Assembly: GCA_018268465.1 (NCBI GenBank)
Contig: JAFDWN010000002.1
Span: forward strand, 446,097-510,096
Length of the DNA: 64,000 bases
DNA from: Actinomycetota bacterium
GTDB lineage: Bacteria; Actinomycetota; Actinomycetes; Mycobacteriales; Mycobacteriaceae
Direction: 5' to 3'
Below the pieces are notes generated by a model. That model was not told the DNA's origin. It did no database searches and saw only the letters and a list, made by a program, of their open reading frames with translations. Positions 1 to 8,290 of the stretch are shown in pieces (positions within the stretch are counted from its first letter, which is position 1; each line of letters begins with the position of its first letter). A program made the translations under genes and the position numbers.

Positions 1-440
1 CCTGGTCCGACCTTCGCGTCCTCGATGAGTGCACCGTACGGGGTGACGAACATCATCCAGACCGCTGCGGCCTCTGTGAAGGACAGTGACTTGGGTTGCC
101 GTACAACCGCATAGTCCGGAACAACAATCGATTCGCCGTACGTGGTGTACTCATTCATCGAGAAGGAGGGAATGACGTTGACGGCGTCACCGACGACGAA
201 ATCACCCACAACGTCATCGCCGATGGCATCGACGATGCCAGCTGCCTCGTAGCCCAGCCCGGCCGGAAACGCCACCGGCTCGATGTAGGCGTCGACTCGC
301 CACATGGCTTCGGCGCGGTTGATGCCGATGGCCTTTACGCTGATGCGGACCTCGTGCGGTCCGGGCGCTGGCGTCTCCGTCTCAACGAATTCGAGCACCT
401 CGGGAGAACCGGGCTTGGTGAACGTGACAGTACGCGTCAT
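1..440 (-). CDS. Quinone oxidoreductase-like MDR protein, N-terminal part (runs off the window)
   Basis: The N-terminal 146 residues of a medium-chain dehydrogenase/reductase are visible; the remainder lies left of base 1. The frame has the GroES-like opening of this superfamily (PGPHEVRISVKAIGINRAE), then GYEAAGIV and GDAV. The cysteines that bind catalytic zinc in alcohol dehydrogenases are absent, so a zinc-independent NAD(P)H quinone/enone reductase is most likely. The ATG at 440 follows an AAGGA eight bases upstream. It is 54 bp downstream of the Old Yellow Enzyme gene on the same strand, so the two may form a unit that reduces electrophilic enones or quinones. The NADPH-binding half is not visible, so the substrate cannot be inferred. 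Confidence 0.8.
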   Translation of the reverse strand, partial: MTRTVTFTKPGSPEVLEFVETETPAPGPHEVRISVKAIGINRAEAMWRVDAYIEPVAFPAGLGYEAAGIVDAIGDDVVGDFVVGDAVNVIPSFSMNEYTTYGESIVVPDYAVVRQPKSLSFTEAAAVWMMFVTPYGALIEDAKVGP

Positions 441-494
441 GATGCGTGTCCTTCTATGAGGTAATCGTTTTGGGGTCGACGTCGTGAGCCGGCA

Positions 495-1627
495 CTACGC
501 CGACGCCTGCTGTGGCTCCAGAGCTGCAAAGTCGGTGTAGCCGCGCTCGTTCCCGCCCCAGAATGCGGCGCGAACATACGGGGTCAGCGGCAACTTGTTC
601 TTCAGCCGGTATGGCAGATCTGGGTTGAGGTGAAGTGACGTCCAAATGCCACCAGGTCGGCAGTACCTTCCTCGACGATCGCTTCGGCGCCCTCGCGGGT
701 GAAACCGCCGGCGGCGATTATCGGCCCGGAGAAGAACGGCCGAAGGTACTTCGATGCCACCGGTTCGTGGCCCTCGTGCAGCGTCTCGTCACCTCTGATG
801 CGCGGCTCGATCACGTGCAGGTAGGCGATCTGATAGTCGTTGAGGACGGCGGCGACGTGGCTGAATGTCGCTTCCGGATCACTGTCGTAGACCCCGCCGT
901 ATTCACCCGACGGCGAGATACGCACGCCCACACGGTCGGCGCCCCACACTGAAATCAGAGCCTCGACATTCTCGCGCAGGAATCGGACACGGTTCTCGAT
1001 CGGTCCGCCATAGCCGTCGGCGCGACGGTTGGAGCCATCCTGGATGAACTGGTCGACGAGATAGCCGTTGGCGCCGTGAAGTTCGACGCCGTCGAAACCG
1101 GCATCTTTGGCACGCTGGGCGGCAACTCTGAATTCTTCAACGATTCCGTGGATTTCGTCGATCTCCAATGCTCGATGCGGCGAGACTGGTACCCACCCGT
1201 CTTGGGTGAGCACGATGCCGTCGAACGGAACGACCGACGGTGCAAGCGGGTCGATGCCTCCGGTCATGTCCCTATGGCTCTGCCGTCCGCCGTGAATCAG
1301 TTGCATGAACACCCGGCCGCCTTTGGCGTGGACGGCATCGGCGACCGCATTCCAGCCTTCGACCTGACCATCGTGGTAGAAGCTTGCAGCACCCAGATAC
1401 GACCGCGCCGGCACCGAAATGCTGGTTCCTTCAACGATTTCCAGCCCGCCGAGGGAGGCCCGCTGGCCGTAGAATTCTGCCATCATCGCGCTGGGAATCT
1501 CGCCAGGCGGCGTTGTCCGAAGCCTCGTCATGGGGGCAAGCACTACCCGGTGCGCGAGTTCGTATGCGCCGACCTTCAGCGGCGAGTACAGCTGCGGTCC
1601 GGTACTGGCGTTGATTGTCGTTGGCAC
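495..1627 (-). pseudogene. Old Yellow Enzyme-type alkene reductase with a C-terminal frameshift
   Basis: FMN-dependent NADPH:enone/N-ethylmaleimide reductase family. Family hallmarks are LYSPLKVGAYELAHRVV near the start, QLIHGGRQS, the HGANGYLVDQF active-site segment and RRADGYGGPIENRVRF. The GTG at 1627 is chosen because AAGGAG lies seven bases upstream; the open frame extends further, to 1774, but that start overlaps an operator-like palindrome. At about 626-628 the reading frame breaks after GRHF. Removing one base of phase restores a typical tail beginning NPDLPYRLKNKLPLT and ending EPQQASA at 495, whereas the literal frame stops at 602. A single-base deletion explains this, either as a real mutation or as an assembly error. 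The lost 44 residues include the conserved aromatic C-terminus, so the product is probably inactive if the shift is real. Confidence 0.75.
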
Positions 1628-1760
1628 GGTTGCACTCCTTGTCAGCGCGTCGAGCTGTGCCCGACGGGCATTCAGCCGAGCTGCGGATCCGTTGCGATCC
1701 ACGTGGTTGGACATAGGTTCCTGGCTCGCGCCCTCGCTCCACGCTGCGTTCGCGTTCGCC

Positions 1761-1785
1761 ACCGATTTAGACATATCGGTCTAAA
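1761..1785. promoter_or_regulatory. NemR-like palindromic operator upstream of the OYE gene
   Basis: Arms TTTAGAC (1766-1772) and GTCTAAA (1779-1785) form an inverted repeat. Overlapping it is a second pair, ACCGAT (1761-1766) and ATCGGT (1775-1780). The core TAGACATATCGGTCTA matches, except for one base, the TAGACC-N4-GGTCTA site I recall for E. coli NemR, a TetR regulator of an OYE-type reductase. It lies about 140 bp upstream of the OYE start. Confidence 0.55.
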
Positions 1786-1844
1786 CGACGCTAGGGACGA
1801 GCGTATTCCGCCGGGTCTGACGAGGAAAGAATGGACCTTTGGTC

Positions 1845-2186
1845 TCAGGCTGAGGGCTGCACACCGGCAGCCAGCAGAGCCGGCCGGGCCATGTTCTTGG
1901 CGGTCACTGCCGCTGAACGTGACGTCTTGTTCATCTGGGCGGTGGCGATGGCGCCGTCGTGCAGGACAATCGACTGGTCGGCGAGGGCAACAGGATCGTT
2001 GGCACCGGTCTGTGCCGCTAAGTCGTTGAAGAATTTGCGACCGAACGCAGCATCGACCACCGCGGTGGCCACTGCTCGCGATGTGTTGATCTTCGAGGGA
2101 TTTTGGTCGATCCACGCGGTGATCCCGGCGCCGTCGTGGAGCGCCACCAACTGCTCGGCCAACGCCTCCAGCTTTACTGTCTTCAA
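1845..2186 (-). pseudogene. TetR-family regulator C-terminal remnant, tail apparently duplicated
   Basis: This open frame of 113 codons has no DNA-binding HTH and starts only with TTG; an in-frame stop lies 48 bp further upstream. It contains two copies of a segment typical of the TetR ligand-domain end: LAEQLVALHDGAGITAW in the first half and LADQSIVLHDGAIATAQ in the second, each followed by an Ala-rich helix. This looks like two TetR tails joined in tandem after loss of the N-terminus. No HTH could be found in any frame between here and 2372. Its position next to an OYE gene with a NemR-like operator suggests a dead NemR-type repressor. The family assignment rests on the tail motif alone. 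Confidence 0.45.
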
Positions 2187-2372
2187 GGACGCCGACCTGC
2201 CTGACGCAGACAGGTCGTCACTGGAGTCTGGTCAACTCGAGGCAGACTGGTGAGGCTGGCGTAGCGCGCGTAGCAGTGCCGTCCGCAGAATGCGACCGTG
2301 CACCACACCCGTCAGGGGAGACCTGCGGATCCATCGAAAGTTGCTCACAACAAACGGCGTTCGCTCAGCTCA

Positions 2373-3164
2373 CTAAGCCGACGCGCCCATCGCCGCAAGC
2401 AAGCCACGCAGTCTGTCCCCGCTTCGTTCGAGCACTCCGAGGTTTACGTCCGCGGCGCCGGGCTCACCGTTGCGGTACTCGAATGGGTTGTCGAGGTCCC
2501 GAATCAACGCCAGCGCGTAGACGAGGAGAAAGCTGATCACGCCGACGACCAGTACCGTCGAGATGATCTCGCCGACCTCGGTGATCAGCAACAGCACGAG
2601 GATCACGACGGCCGTGCTCTCGGCGATGAGGTAACCCGCCGACACATACGACGTCCGGCGCATCGTATCCATCCGGATCACCAGCCTGCGCATAGCCGCC
2701 TGCTCGGCCTTCAATCGAGTCGTGAAGCCCGCCTGCACCCTCGGCGCAAACACCATGAACAACGGGTTCAGGGCGCGCAGGTGGGCCATCACCCCGTCCA
2801 AGCCCTGGTCCTGCAGCAGCCACCGATGCACCGACTCCTCGATCTCTACTAGCTGCGCCACACATTGCCGCGCCTCGGGCAGCTTGAGCTCGTCATCGAT
2901 GATCACGCACTCGTCTGCGATCGTCTCGAGGCTGGCGGCTAGTTCGCCGGGAAGGCGTTCGGCTTCTTTGAAGTCGACCGTTGTTCCGGCAAGCATGAAC
3001 CCCACGATGAACACCTCGGCCGCGATGACTCCGGTCAAGAGCGGACTGAGTTCCAGTTGTCTGGCCGAGCTGCCGTCGTATAGCCATTTCAGGAGGATCA
3101 CCCCGACCGCGACTGGCAGGGCCTGCAGCAGGAGGCGCGGGTTGCCGCGGAAGAATCGCGTCAC
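2373..3164 (-). CDS. Four-helix membrane protein, bestrophin/DUF4239-like
   Basis: A 263-residue membrane protein. Hydrophobic helices lie near residues 10-28, 42-62, 178-200 and 207-226, with a soluble segment between the second and third helices that is rich in charged and Leu residues. The segment ALIRDLDNPFEY after the last helix resembles the end of bestrophin-like/DUF4239 membrane proteins, but I do not regard the family as established. The GTG at 3164 is preferred because GAGAAG precedes it and the first helix begins soon after; an open extension to 3332 has no membrane or family features. It sits just outside the left repeat of the putative island. Confidence 0.65.
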   Translation of the reverse strand: MTRFFRGNPRLLLQALPVAVGVILLKWLYDGSSARQLELSPLLTGVIAAEVFIVGFMLAGTTVDFKEAERLPGELAASLETIADECVIIDDELKLPEARQCVAQLVEIEESVHRWLLQDQGLDGVMAHLRALNPLFMVFAPRVQAGFTTRLKAEQAAMRRLVIRMDTMRRTSYVSAGYLIAESTAVVILVLLLITEVGEIISTVLVVGVISFLLVYALALIRDLDNPFEYRNGEPGAADVNLGVLERSGDRLRGLLAAMGASA

Positions 3165-3372
3165 ACCACGTACTTCTCGTCGACGAAAGCAATCATGTGA
3201 GCCCCACGACACGGCCTGTCTCGATGGGTGCCAGCATGACACCGGACCTCGGTTGGCACGTTGTGAAATGACCAATTGGGTAAGGCACCGATACGGGCCA
3301 CCGCCGGACCCACCAGCCCCGCGCCGTGACACCTCAGGACTCCGGGTGACGGCCCATGAGGTGTCGCGAAAG

Positions 3373-3424
3373 AAGTGGAGCTAAGGGGAATCGAACCCCT
3401 GACCTACTCGATGCGAACGAGTCG
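3373..3424. repeat. Left 52-bp direct repeat: 3' fragment of tRNA-Ala(CGC), att-site candidate
   Basis: Perfectly identical, in the same orientation, to 19719-19770. Bases 3376-3424 reproduce the minus-strand tRNA-Ala 3' half from the discriminator base through the T arm to the anticodon stem; identity stops abruptly at 3425. With no D arm or 5' acceptor strand it cannot be a functional tRNA. This is the structure left by site-specific integration into a tRNA 3' end. Confidence 0.85.
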
Positions 3425-3706
3425 AACTGGGCGTTTACAGCCGAAAGCTGTGCGAGCGGCGCGAGGACATGCAGGTCACAGCGTTTGATTCCGCGAGCCG
3501 ATCGAAGCTGAGCGAGCTATGCTGCGGCCCCAAAGCGGCCCGGACCGACCGCAGCAAACAGCAGCGTCGACGGCGTGGCCGTTGAAATCCCCCAGGAGAC
3601 CCGCCGATACAAGGGACGTACGGGGCGGCTGTGTTCGCCGCTCTGCGTCGGCGCTCAGGGCCTCATTTCCAGCGCCAGCGCCTATCGTCGTTAAGCGGCT
3701 TGCCGG

Positions 3707-4150
3707 TCAGCGCTCCCAGCGCCAATACCGTGTGCCGTCGTAGAACGGGTTCCGCCCGCCGTCCATGTCGTCGCTGAAAACCTCGACCGAACCCGCCGAT
3801 TCCAGCGCGGCGTCCATCAGCCGCCGTCGTCGGCGTCGGCGCGGTAGATCTCCATCAGGCCGACCGGGCGGCCCAGCGGCGTCCAGCCAGCGATCATGTT
3901 CGGTCACCGTGGGCACATCCTCGCCCGGCAAGGTCACCACTTCCCGCTCGATGCCGACATAGCCCAATGGCAGTCGCACCGGCTGCTCGTCCTCGGTGCC
4001 GTCCAGCATCGCCCGCTCGGCCTCGGTCAGGTCGCCGTGGTCGTCGGTGACAGCGGGCCGGTCGAGATACGCGACCGGTGAGCGGCTGTCGTCATCGGCA
4101 CGGGCGACCGCCCCGAACCCGGAGGTCTCCTTACGAAGGCTTTCCAGCAT
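3707..4150 (-). pseudogene. Unrecognised hypothetical gene, probably frameshifted, plus a 36-codon ORF
   Basis: From ATG 4150 a frame with good codon usage reads MLESLRKETSGFGAVARADD, continuing to a VTEHDRWLDA stretch near 3885. The same frame then becomes improbable (a run of arginines), while the neighbouring frame gives a natural-looking end, LGRPVGLMEIYRADADDGG, stopping at 3817. A one-base indel near 3880 would join them. Overlapping that stop (TGATG) is a 36-codon ORF, 3817-3707, rich in Asp/Gly and ending RYWRWER. I recognise no family. It lies at the left edge of the island and may be debris. Confidence 0.35.
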
Positions 4151-4322
4151 GCCTCGGAGGGAAAGGTGGCGGACCAGGCCGGGGCGGCGGTTCCGGCAGC
4201 AGCCGTCGCTATTGACCGAGACAATTGTGGCATCAACGACGCAATGCAACCCGCCGCCCAGCGTTCCGAATTCTCCCCGCGGAGCGATCGTCCGGGTGGC
4301 AAAACCACGCTTCCGCGGTCAC

Positions 4323-4934
4323 CTACAACTCACCAAACATTGTGCGCACTCCGAGCCCGACGAGGGCGACACCGGCGCAGACGGTGAGTGCGGAGCGCAC
4401 TGCGGGCCGGTCCAGCACGACTGCGCTGCTGCCGAGAAACCAGATGAGCCCACCGAACCATAGCGTGTCCACGGCTGCCCAAATCACGGCGAGACCGACT
4501 TCGGTCGGCAACGGCGGAAATCCTTCGGGCACGAACTGAGGCAAGAAGGACAGCGAGAAGATCGCAGCCTTAGGGTTCGTCATGTTGGCGAGGAGGCCTG
4601 CCTGAAACGCCGCACGGTGGCTCGCGGACGGGGTGCTGCCCGGCGGTGTCGAGGTGAGTTTGCGCGCCGTCCATAGAGCCTGGGTGCCCAGCAGGACAAG
4701 AAGAGCCGCACAAACGACCCGCATCAACGTGAGGGCCGTGGGTGAGCTCGCGATGATAACCGCTAACCCCGCACCGGACGCGATGCCCCACAAGATCAAC
4801 GACAGTTCGTTGCCCACTAGGGTGAAGACTGCGCTGCGGCGGCCGTGCGCCAAAAGTTGACGGAGCACGATCATCGCGCCCGGGCCGGGCACCATCGCCA
4901 ACAGCAAACATGTCCCGATGAACAGCAGGATCAT
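4323..4934 (-). CDS. LysE/RhtB-family amino acid exporter
   Basis: A 203-residue inner-membrane protein with about six helices. It opens with the LysE/RhtB signature MVPGPGAMIVLRQ and has the later GLLANMTNPKAAIFSLSFLPQF segment typical of the family (NPKA plus aromatic residues). Such proteins export amino acids or their analogues by proton motive force. The ATG at 4934 lies 12 bp after the aldehyde dehydrogenase stop without a clear ribosome-binding site of its own, suggesting translational coupling as the last gene of a GMC-ALDH-LysE operon. Export of the amino-acid-like product, or of a by-product, of the two oxidation steps would fit but is inferred. Confidence 0.85.
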   Translation of the reverse strand: MILLFIGTCLLLAMVPGPGAMIVLRQLLAHGRRSAVFTLVGNELSLILWGIASGAGLAVIIASSPTALTLMRVVCAALLVLLGTQALWTARKLTSTPPGSTPSASHRAAFQAGLLANMTNPKAAIFSLSFLPQFVPEGFPPLPTEVGLAVIWAAVDTLWFGGLIWFLGSSAVVLDRPAVRSALTVCAGVALVGLGVRTMFGEL

Positions 4935-4946
4935 TGGCCAGCTGTC

Positions 4947-6371
4947 TTAGTACTGGATTGACTTGGTTTCGAGGAACTCCTCGAACCCGGCTTGGCCGAA
5001 CTCTCTGCCGATTCCCGACTGTTTGTAGCCGCCGAAGGGTGCCAGCAGGTTGTTGGCTGCGCCGTTGATGTCGACGCGTCCGGTGCGCAACCGACGAGCG
5101 GCGGCCGTCGCGTGCTCGACATCAGCGGAGAACACGGCGCCGTGCAGCCCAAAATCGGTGCTGTTGGCGATCCGAATGGCGTCGTCTTCGGAGTCATAGG
5201 GCATCAAGCACACGACCGGGCCGAAGATCTCTTCGCAGGCCACAGTCATTGAGGGTGTCACGTCGGACAACACCGTCCCCGAGACGAAGTAGCCACGCTC
5301 GGATTCAGGCGGCTGAGCGGCCCCGCCGGTCACCAGGTTTGCCCCTTGCGCGACGGCGCCGGCAATGTAGTCGCGAACTCTCTTCTGTTGATTGCGGGAT
5401 ACCAGAGGCCCCAGCGTGGTCGACGGGTCCATCGGATCGCCGAGCCGATACGATTCAGCGGTTGCCCGTGCGATGTCCTCGGCCTCCGCCAGTCGCCCCC
5501 GCGGGACAAGCAGACGGCTCCATGCAAAGCAGGCTTGGCCACTCGCGAAGAAAACTTGCCGCACACCGGCGTCGACGGCGGTGGCGAGATCGGCATCGGG
5601 TAGAACCAGGTTGGCGCTCTTGCCGCCGAGTTCGAGATTGACCTTCTTGACCGACGCCGCAGCAAGTTCATAAACGCGCTTACCGGCGCGCGTCGAACCG
5701 GTGAATGCCACCATGTCGACGTCGCGATGACGGACCAATTGTTCACCGATGTGCGGTCCGGTGCCAATCACCATGTTGTACACGCCGGCGGGAACACCCG
5801 CCGTGTCGAAGATTTCGGCGAGCAATAACGTGTTCAGCGGAGTCAGTTCGCTGGGCTTGTGAACGACCGTGCAACCGGCTGCCATTGCCGGGATGATCTT
5901 CGACATCGACAACAGCAGCGGATAGTTCCACGGCGAGATCGCCGCGACCACGCCAAACGGCTCGCGGAATACCCGCGAATTGGCCACGGTGCGGTAGCCG
6001 TCCTGGTCGTAGCCCTGCAGAATGTCGATATTCGTCTGCAGTAAGTGCTGGGCGAGGCCGACCTGCAGTTGGCGGGATTCCACCAGCGGCGTCCCGACTT
6101 CCGCGCAGATCACTTCTGCCATTTCGTCGGCGCGGCGATCAAGCTCGGCCCCGAGTGCCTCGAGAATCTCCCGCCGCTCCGCGGCGGGCGTCGCTGACCA
6201 GGGGTGAAACGCAACGCTTGCCGCGGTCACCGCGTCGTCGACATCCGACGGCGTGGACGAGCGCACGTGGGCGATGGTTTCTTCTGTGGCCGGGTTGTCG
6301 ATGCAGAATCGTTCAGGCCCGGCGACGTCGGTGAACTGTCCGTTGGTGTATTGGCGTGCGTAGGTGATCAC
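4947..6371 (-). CDS. NAD(P)-dependent aldehyde dehydrogenase
   Basis: A 474-residue aldehyde dehydrogenase of usual family length. It has the nucleotide-binding stretch FGVVAAISPWNYPL, FTGSTRAGKRVYE, the general-base Glu in NLELGGKSANLV and the catalytic Cys in FASGQACFAWSRL. It oxidises an aldehyde to the acid. The GTG start overlaps the GMC oxidoreductase stop (GTGA) and has AAAGGA at the right distance, so it is the second gene of the operon. An alcohol oxidase/dehydrogenase followed by an ALDH suggests an alcohol-to-acid pathway similar in layout to choline-to-betaine. The substrate cannot be read from sequence. Confidence 0.92.
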   Translation of the reverse strand: MITYARQYTNGQFTDVAGPERFCIDNPATEETIAHVRSSTPSDVDDAVTAASVAFHPWSATPAAERREILEALGAELDRRADEMAEVICAEVGTPLVESRQLQVGLAQHLLQTNIDILQGYDQDGYRTVANSRVFREPFGVVAAISPWNYPLLLSMSKIIPAMAAGCTVVHKPSELTPLNTLLLAEIFDTAGVPAGVYNMVIGTGPHIGEQLVRHRDVDMVAFTGSTRAGKRVYELAAASVKKVNLELGGKSANLVLPDADLATAVDAGVRQVFFASGQACFAWSRLLVPRGRLAEAEDIARATAESYRLGDPMDPSTTLGPLVSRNQQKRVRDYIAGAVAQGANLVTGGAAQPPESERGYFVSGTVLSDVTPSMTVACEEIFGPVVCLMPYDSEDDAIRIANSTDFGLHGAVFSADVEHATAAARRLRTGRVDINGAANNLLAPFGGYKQSGIGREFGQAGFEEFLETKSIQY

Positions 6372-7912
6372 AGCGAATCCTTTTGAGGTGAAGTGGTTTT
6401 AAAGGCGAGATTGGATGAGATGAGATCGGCGGCGCGCCAACCGATCATCATGGCGGCGAGATTGGTCGTGCCTCTCGGGAGGTGCGGCATGACGGAGGCA
6501 TCGGCGACGTACAGCCGATCGATGCCGTGCACACCGAGGTTCGGCCCGACGACCGCGTCGGCCCCGGCTCCCATCCGGCAGGTGCCGACCGGATGGTGAT
6601 AGGTCACTGCGCGCGAACGTAGCTCTGGCTCGGCGAGGGGATAGCTCCACCATGCGTCGTCGGGTACCTTCACCACCCCACGCGACGCCGCGGCGGCGAT
6701 CACCTCGCGTGCGTGGGCCAACAGCGCAGCGCCGGTCGTCAGATCGTTGGCGTGAGTGAAGTGGCCCAGGTGTACCTCAGCACGTCCATGTGCGTTGAGA
6801 ACCAGCCGGCCACGGCTGACAGGCGTCATCAGAGCGACCGTCACCGAAGCCTGCGACGGGCGGGCGCCCGGGTCGAAACATGCTGTCTGGTAGGCGAACA
6901 CGTGGCCGAGATGCTTCCCAGGCAGATCCGGTTCGAAGGTCAACAGCGAGCCGTGGGCGGCGCCACGCGGGTAGTGATCGCCCGCGTGGACGTCGACGAT
7001 CATCTGGAGGAATGGGTGGTCGGCGAGGTTACGGCCGACGGCGGGAAGATCGGCGACAACAGCGACGTCCGCGACGCGTAGGTCGTCGGCGTCGCCGATG
7101 CCTGAAGCAAACAGAATTTCTGGCGACCCGAACGTCCCGGCGGCCAGGACAATTGCGTCGCCGTCAACGATCTCCGGACCCCTGTCGCTCTCGACGAGGA
7201 CGCCGCACGCGGTTCCATTGGCTGTGACGACTCGGCGTACCAGGCTGGACGGCCGGATGGTGACGTTTGGCCTGGCGCGTAGATGCGGCAACAACTGCAG
7301 TAGGGTGCTGGCGCGGTCGCCGGAGACCCGGTTGGTGGGCCACGGCGCGTAACCGAAGGCGTCGGGTTCGTTGTGGTCCTCGATTGCGCGATGGCCGAGA
7401 GTTTCGAATACCCCGTTGAGTTCGGCGTCGAAATTGTCAGCCGGAAATCGTGTGATGGGGATGGGACCGGCGTCGCCGTGATACGGCAGATTGCCGAATT
7501 GCTGGTCACTTTCGAGGCCCACGAATGCTGGCAGGCAGTCCCGCCAGGTCCAGCCCGGCCCCCATGCGTCGAAACACCGGGGGTGACCACGCACTGCGGC
7601 CGCCGCGTTCGCTGCCGAGGTCCCGCCGAGGACCTTACCGCGCGGAAGAAATGTGCCGGTGTCGGCCGCGACGTAGTCCCAGTAGAACTCGTTCGGCAAT
7701 AACATGTGCCGGCGTAGCGAGAGGGGCACGAGGGGGCCAGGATCGACGCCGGCATCGAGGAGGATGACGTGAACTGCTGGGTCGGCGGATAGCCGCCAGG
7801 CGGCCATCATTCCCGCTGACCCTGCGCCGACGATGACGATTGTGCCCGCGTGCGCAGTCGGCGTCTGTTCCTCTGCGCCCTTTGCTGTCGTCGTATGGAT
7901 CGTCATGGACAT
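6368..7912 (-). CDS. GMC-family FAD-dependent alcohol oxidoreductase
   Basis: Glucose-methanol-choline family flavoprotein of 514 residues. The N-terminal FAD-binding Rossmann motif is TIVIVGAGSAGMMAAW. GGTSAANAAAAVRGHP matches the first GMC signature, GTFGSPEILFASGIG the second, and the C-terminal catalytic region has HHPVGTCRMG and PRGTTNLAAMMIGWRAAD. It oxidises an alcohol to an aldehyde for the ALDH encoded directly downstream. ATG codons at 7912 and 7906 are both possible; GGAAAGG is only one base from the first and seven from the second, so 7906 may be the true start. A 41-bp element shared with cstA lies about 45 bp upstream. Confidence 0.9.
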   Translation of the reverse strand: MSMTIHTTTAKGAEEQTPTAHAGTIVIVGAGSAGMMAAWRLSADPAVHVILLDAGVDPGPLVPLSLRRHMLLPNEFYWDYVAADTGTFLPRGKVLGGTSAANAAAAVRGHPRCFDAWGPGWTWRDCLPAFVGLESDQQFGNLPYHGDAGPIPITRFPADNFDAELNGVFETLGHRAIEDHNEPDAFGYAPWPTNRVSGDRASTLLQLLPHLRARPNVTIRPSSLVRRVVTANGTACGVLVESDRGPEIVDGDAIVLAAGTFGSPEILFASGIGDADDLRVADVAVVADLPAVGRNLADHPFLQMIVDVHAGDHYPRGAAHGSLLTFEPDLPGKHLGHVFAYQTACFDPGARPSQASVTVALMTPVSRGRLVLNAHGRAEVHLGHFTHANDLTTGAALLAHAREVIAAAASRGVVKVPDDAWWSYPLAEPELRSRAVTYHHPVGTCRMGAGADAVVGPNLGVHGIDRLYVADASVMPHLPRGTTNLAAMMIGWRAADLISSNLAFKTTSPQKDSL

Positions 7913-7955
7913 GCCTTTCCAGAGTTGGTGGACTGTTGAAGAATCCCGCGAACAT

Positions 7956-7996
7956 CTTTCGAACTTCTTGCCCGAGATTGGAAGAGCTTCTTAAGC
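7956..7996 (-). promoter_or_regulatory. 41-bp element upstream of the GMC-ALDH-LysE operon (copy 1)
   Basis: It matches 10558-10598, upstream of cstA, at 30 of 41 positions with no gaps. Both copies are on the strand of the gene they precede. The best conserved parts, read on the minus strand, are a leading GCTTA, then CGG-CAAG, two variable bases, and GTTCGAAAG. The distances to the start codons are similar (44 and 49 bp). It is likely a common promoter or regulator-binding region. Confidence 0.5.
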
Positions 7997-8098
7997 CGCA
8001 GAATGCTGGCCAGCGATTTCACGTCCAGTACTGCGACTTCGATCTGACGGCCGCAAAGTTTTATCCGACAACACATCTCGTGAACCTGTCGCACGGTG

Positions 8099-8290
8099 CT
8101 AACAGCAGCGGGGTGAGGGACTGCTGTCGATCGCATCGTGACGGGTGCGCCAGTAGTCGCGCTGCGACAGCACTGGCTCATCGGGATAACACCCGCCGCG
8201 GTGCTCGATATACCGTCTGTAATGGTTATCGCCCATCAACGTGGCCCAGTACCAACTGATTTGATGGGCGATTTCGCCAGCGCGTCCCAT
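8099..8290 (-). CDS. YbdD/DUF466-family small partner of CstA
   Basis: A 63-residue protein matching the short YbdD/YjiX family, which accompanies CstA transporters: LMGDNHYRRYIEHRGGCYPD, then LSQRDYWRTRHDAID and the family-typical Arg-Cys-Cys end. As written it starts at ATG 8290, inside the 3' end of cstA (55-bp overlap). An internal ATG at the LMGDN position is a less likely alternative because it would drop the N-terminal helix. Coupling to cstA supports a joint role in uptake. It is easily overlooked because of its size and overlap. Confidence 0.8.
   Translation of the reverse strand: MGRAGEIAHQISWYWATLMGDNHYRRYIEHRGGCYPDEPVLSQRDYWRTRHDAIDSSPSPRCC

Noticed and set aside
3376-3424. tRNA-Ala gene on the minus strand at the left repeat
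   Set aside because: Only the 3' half is present; the 5' acceptor strand and D arm are missing, so it is an att-site remnant.
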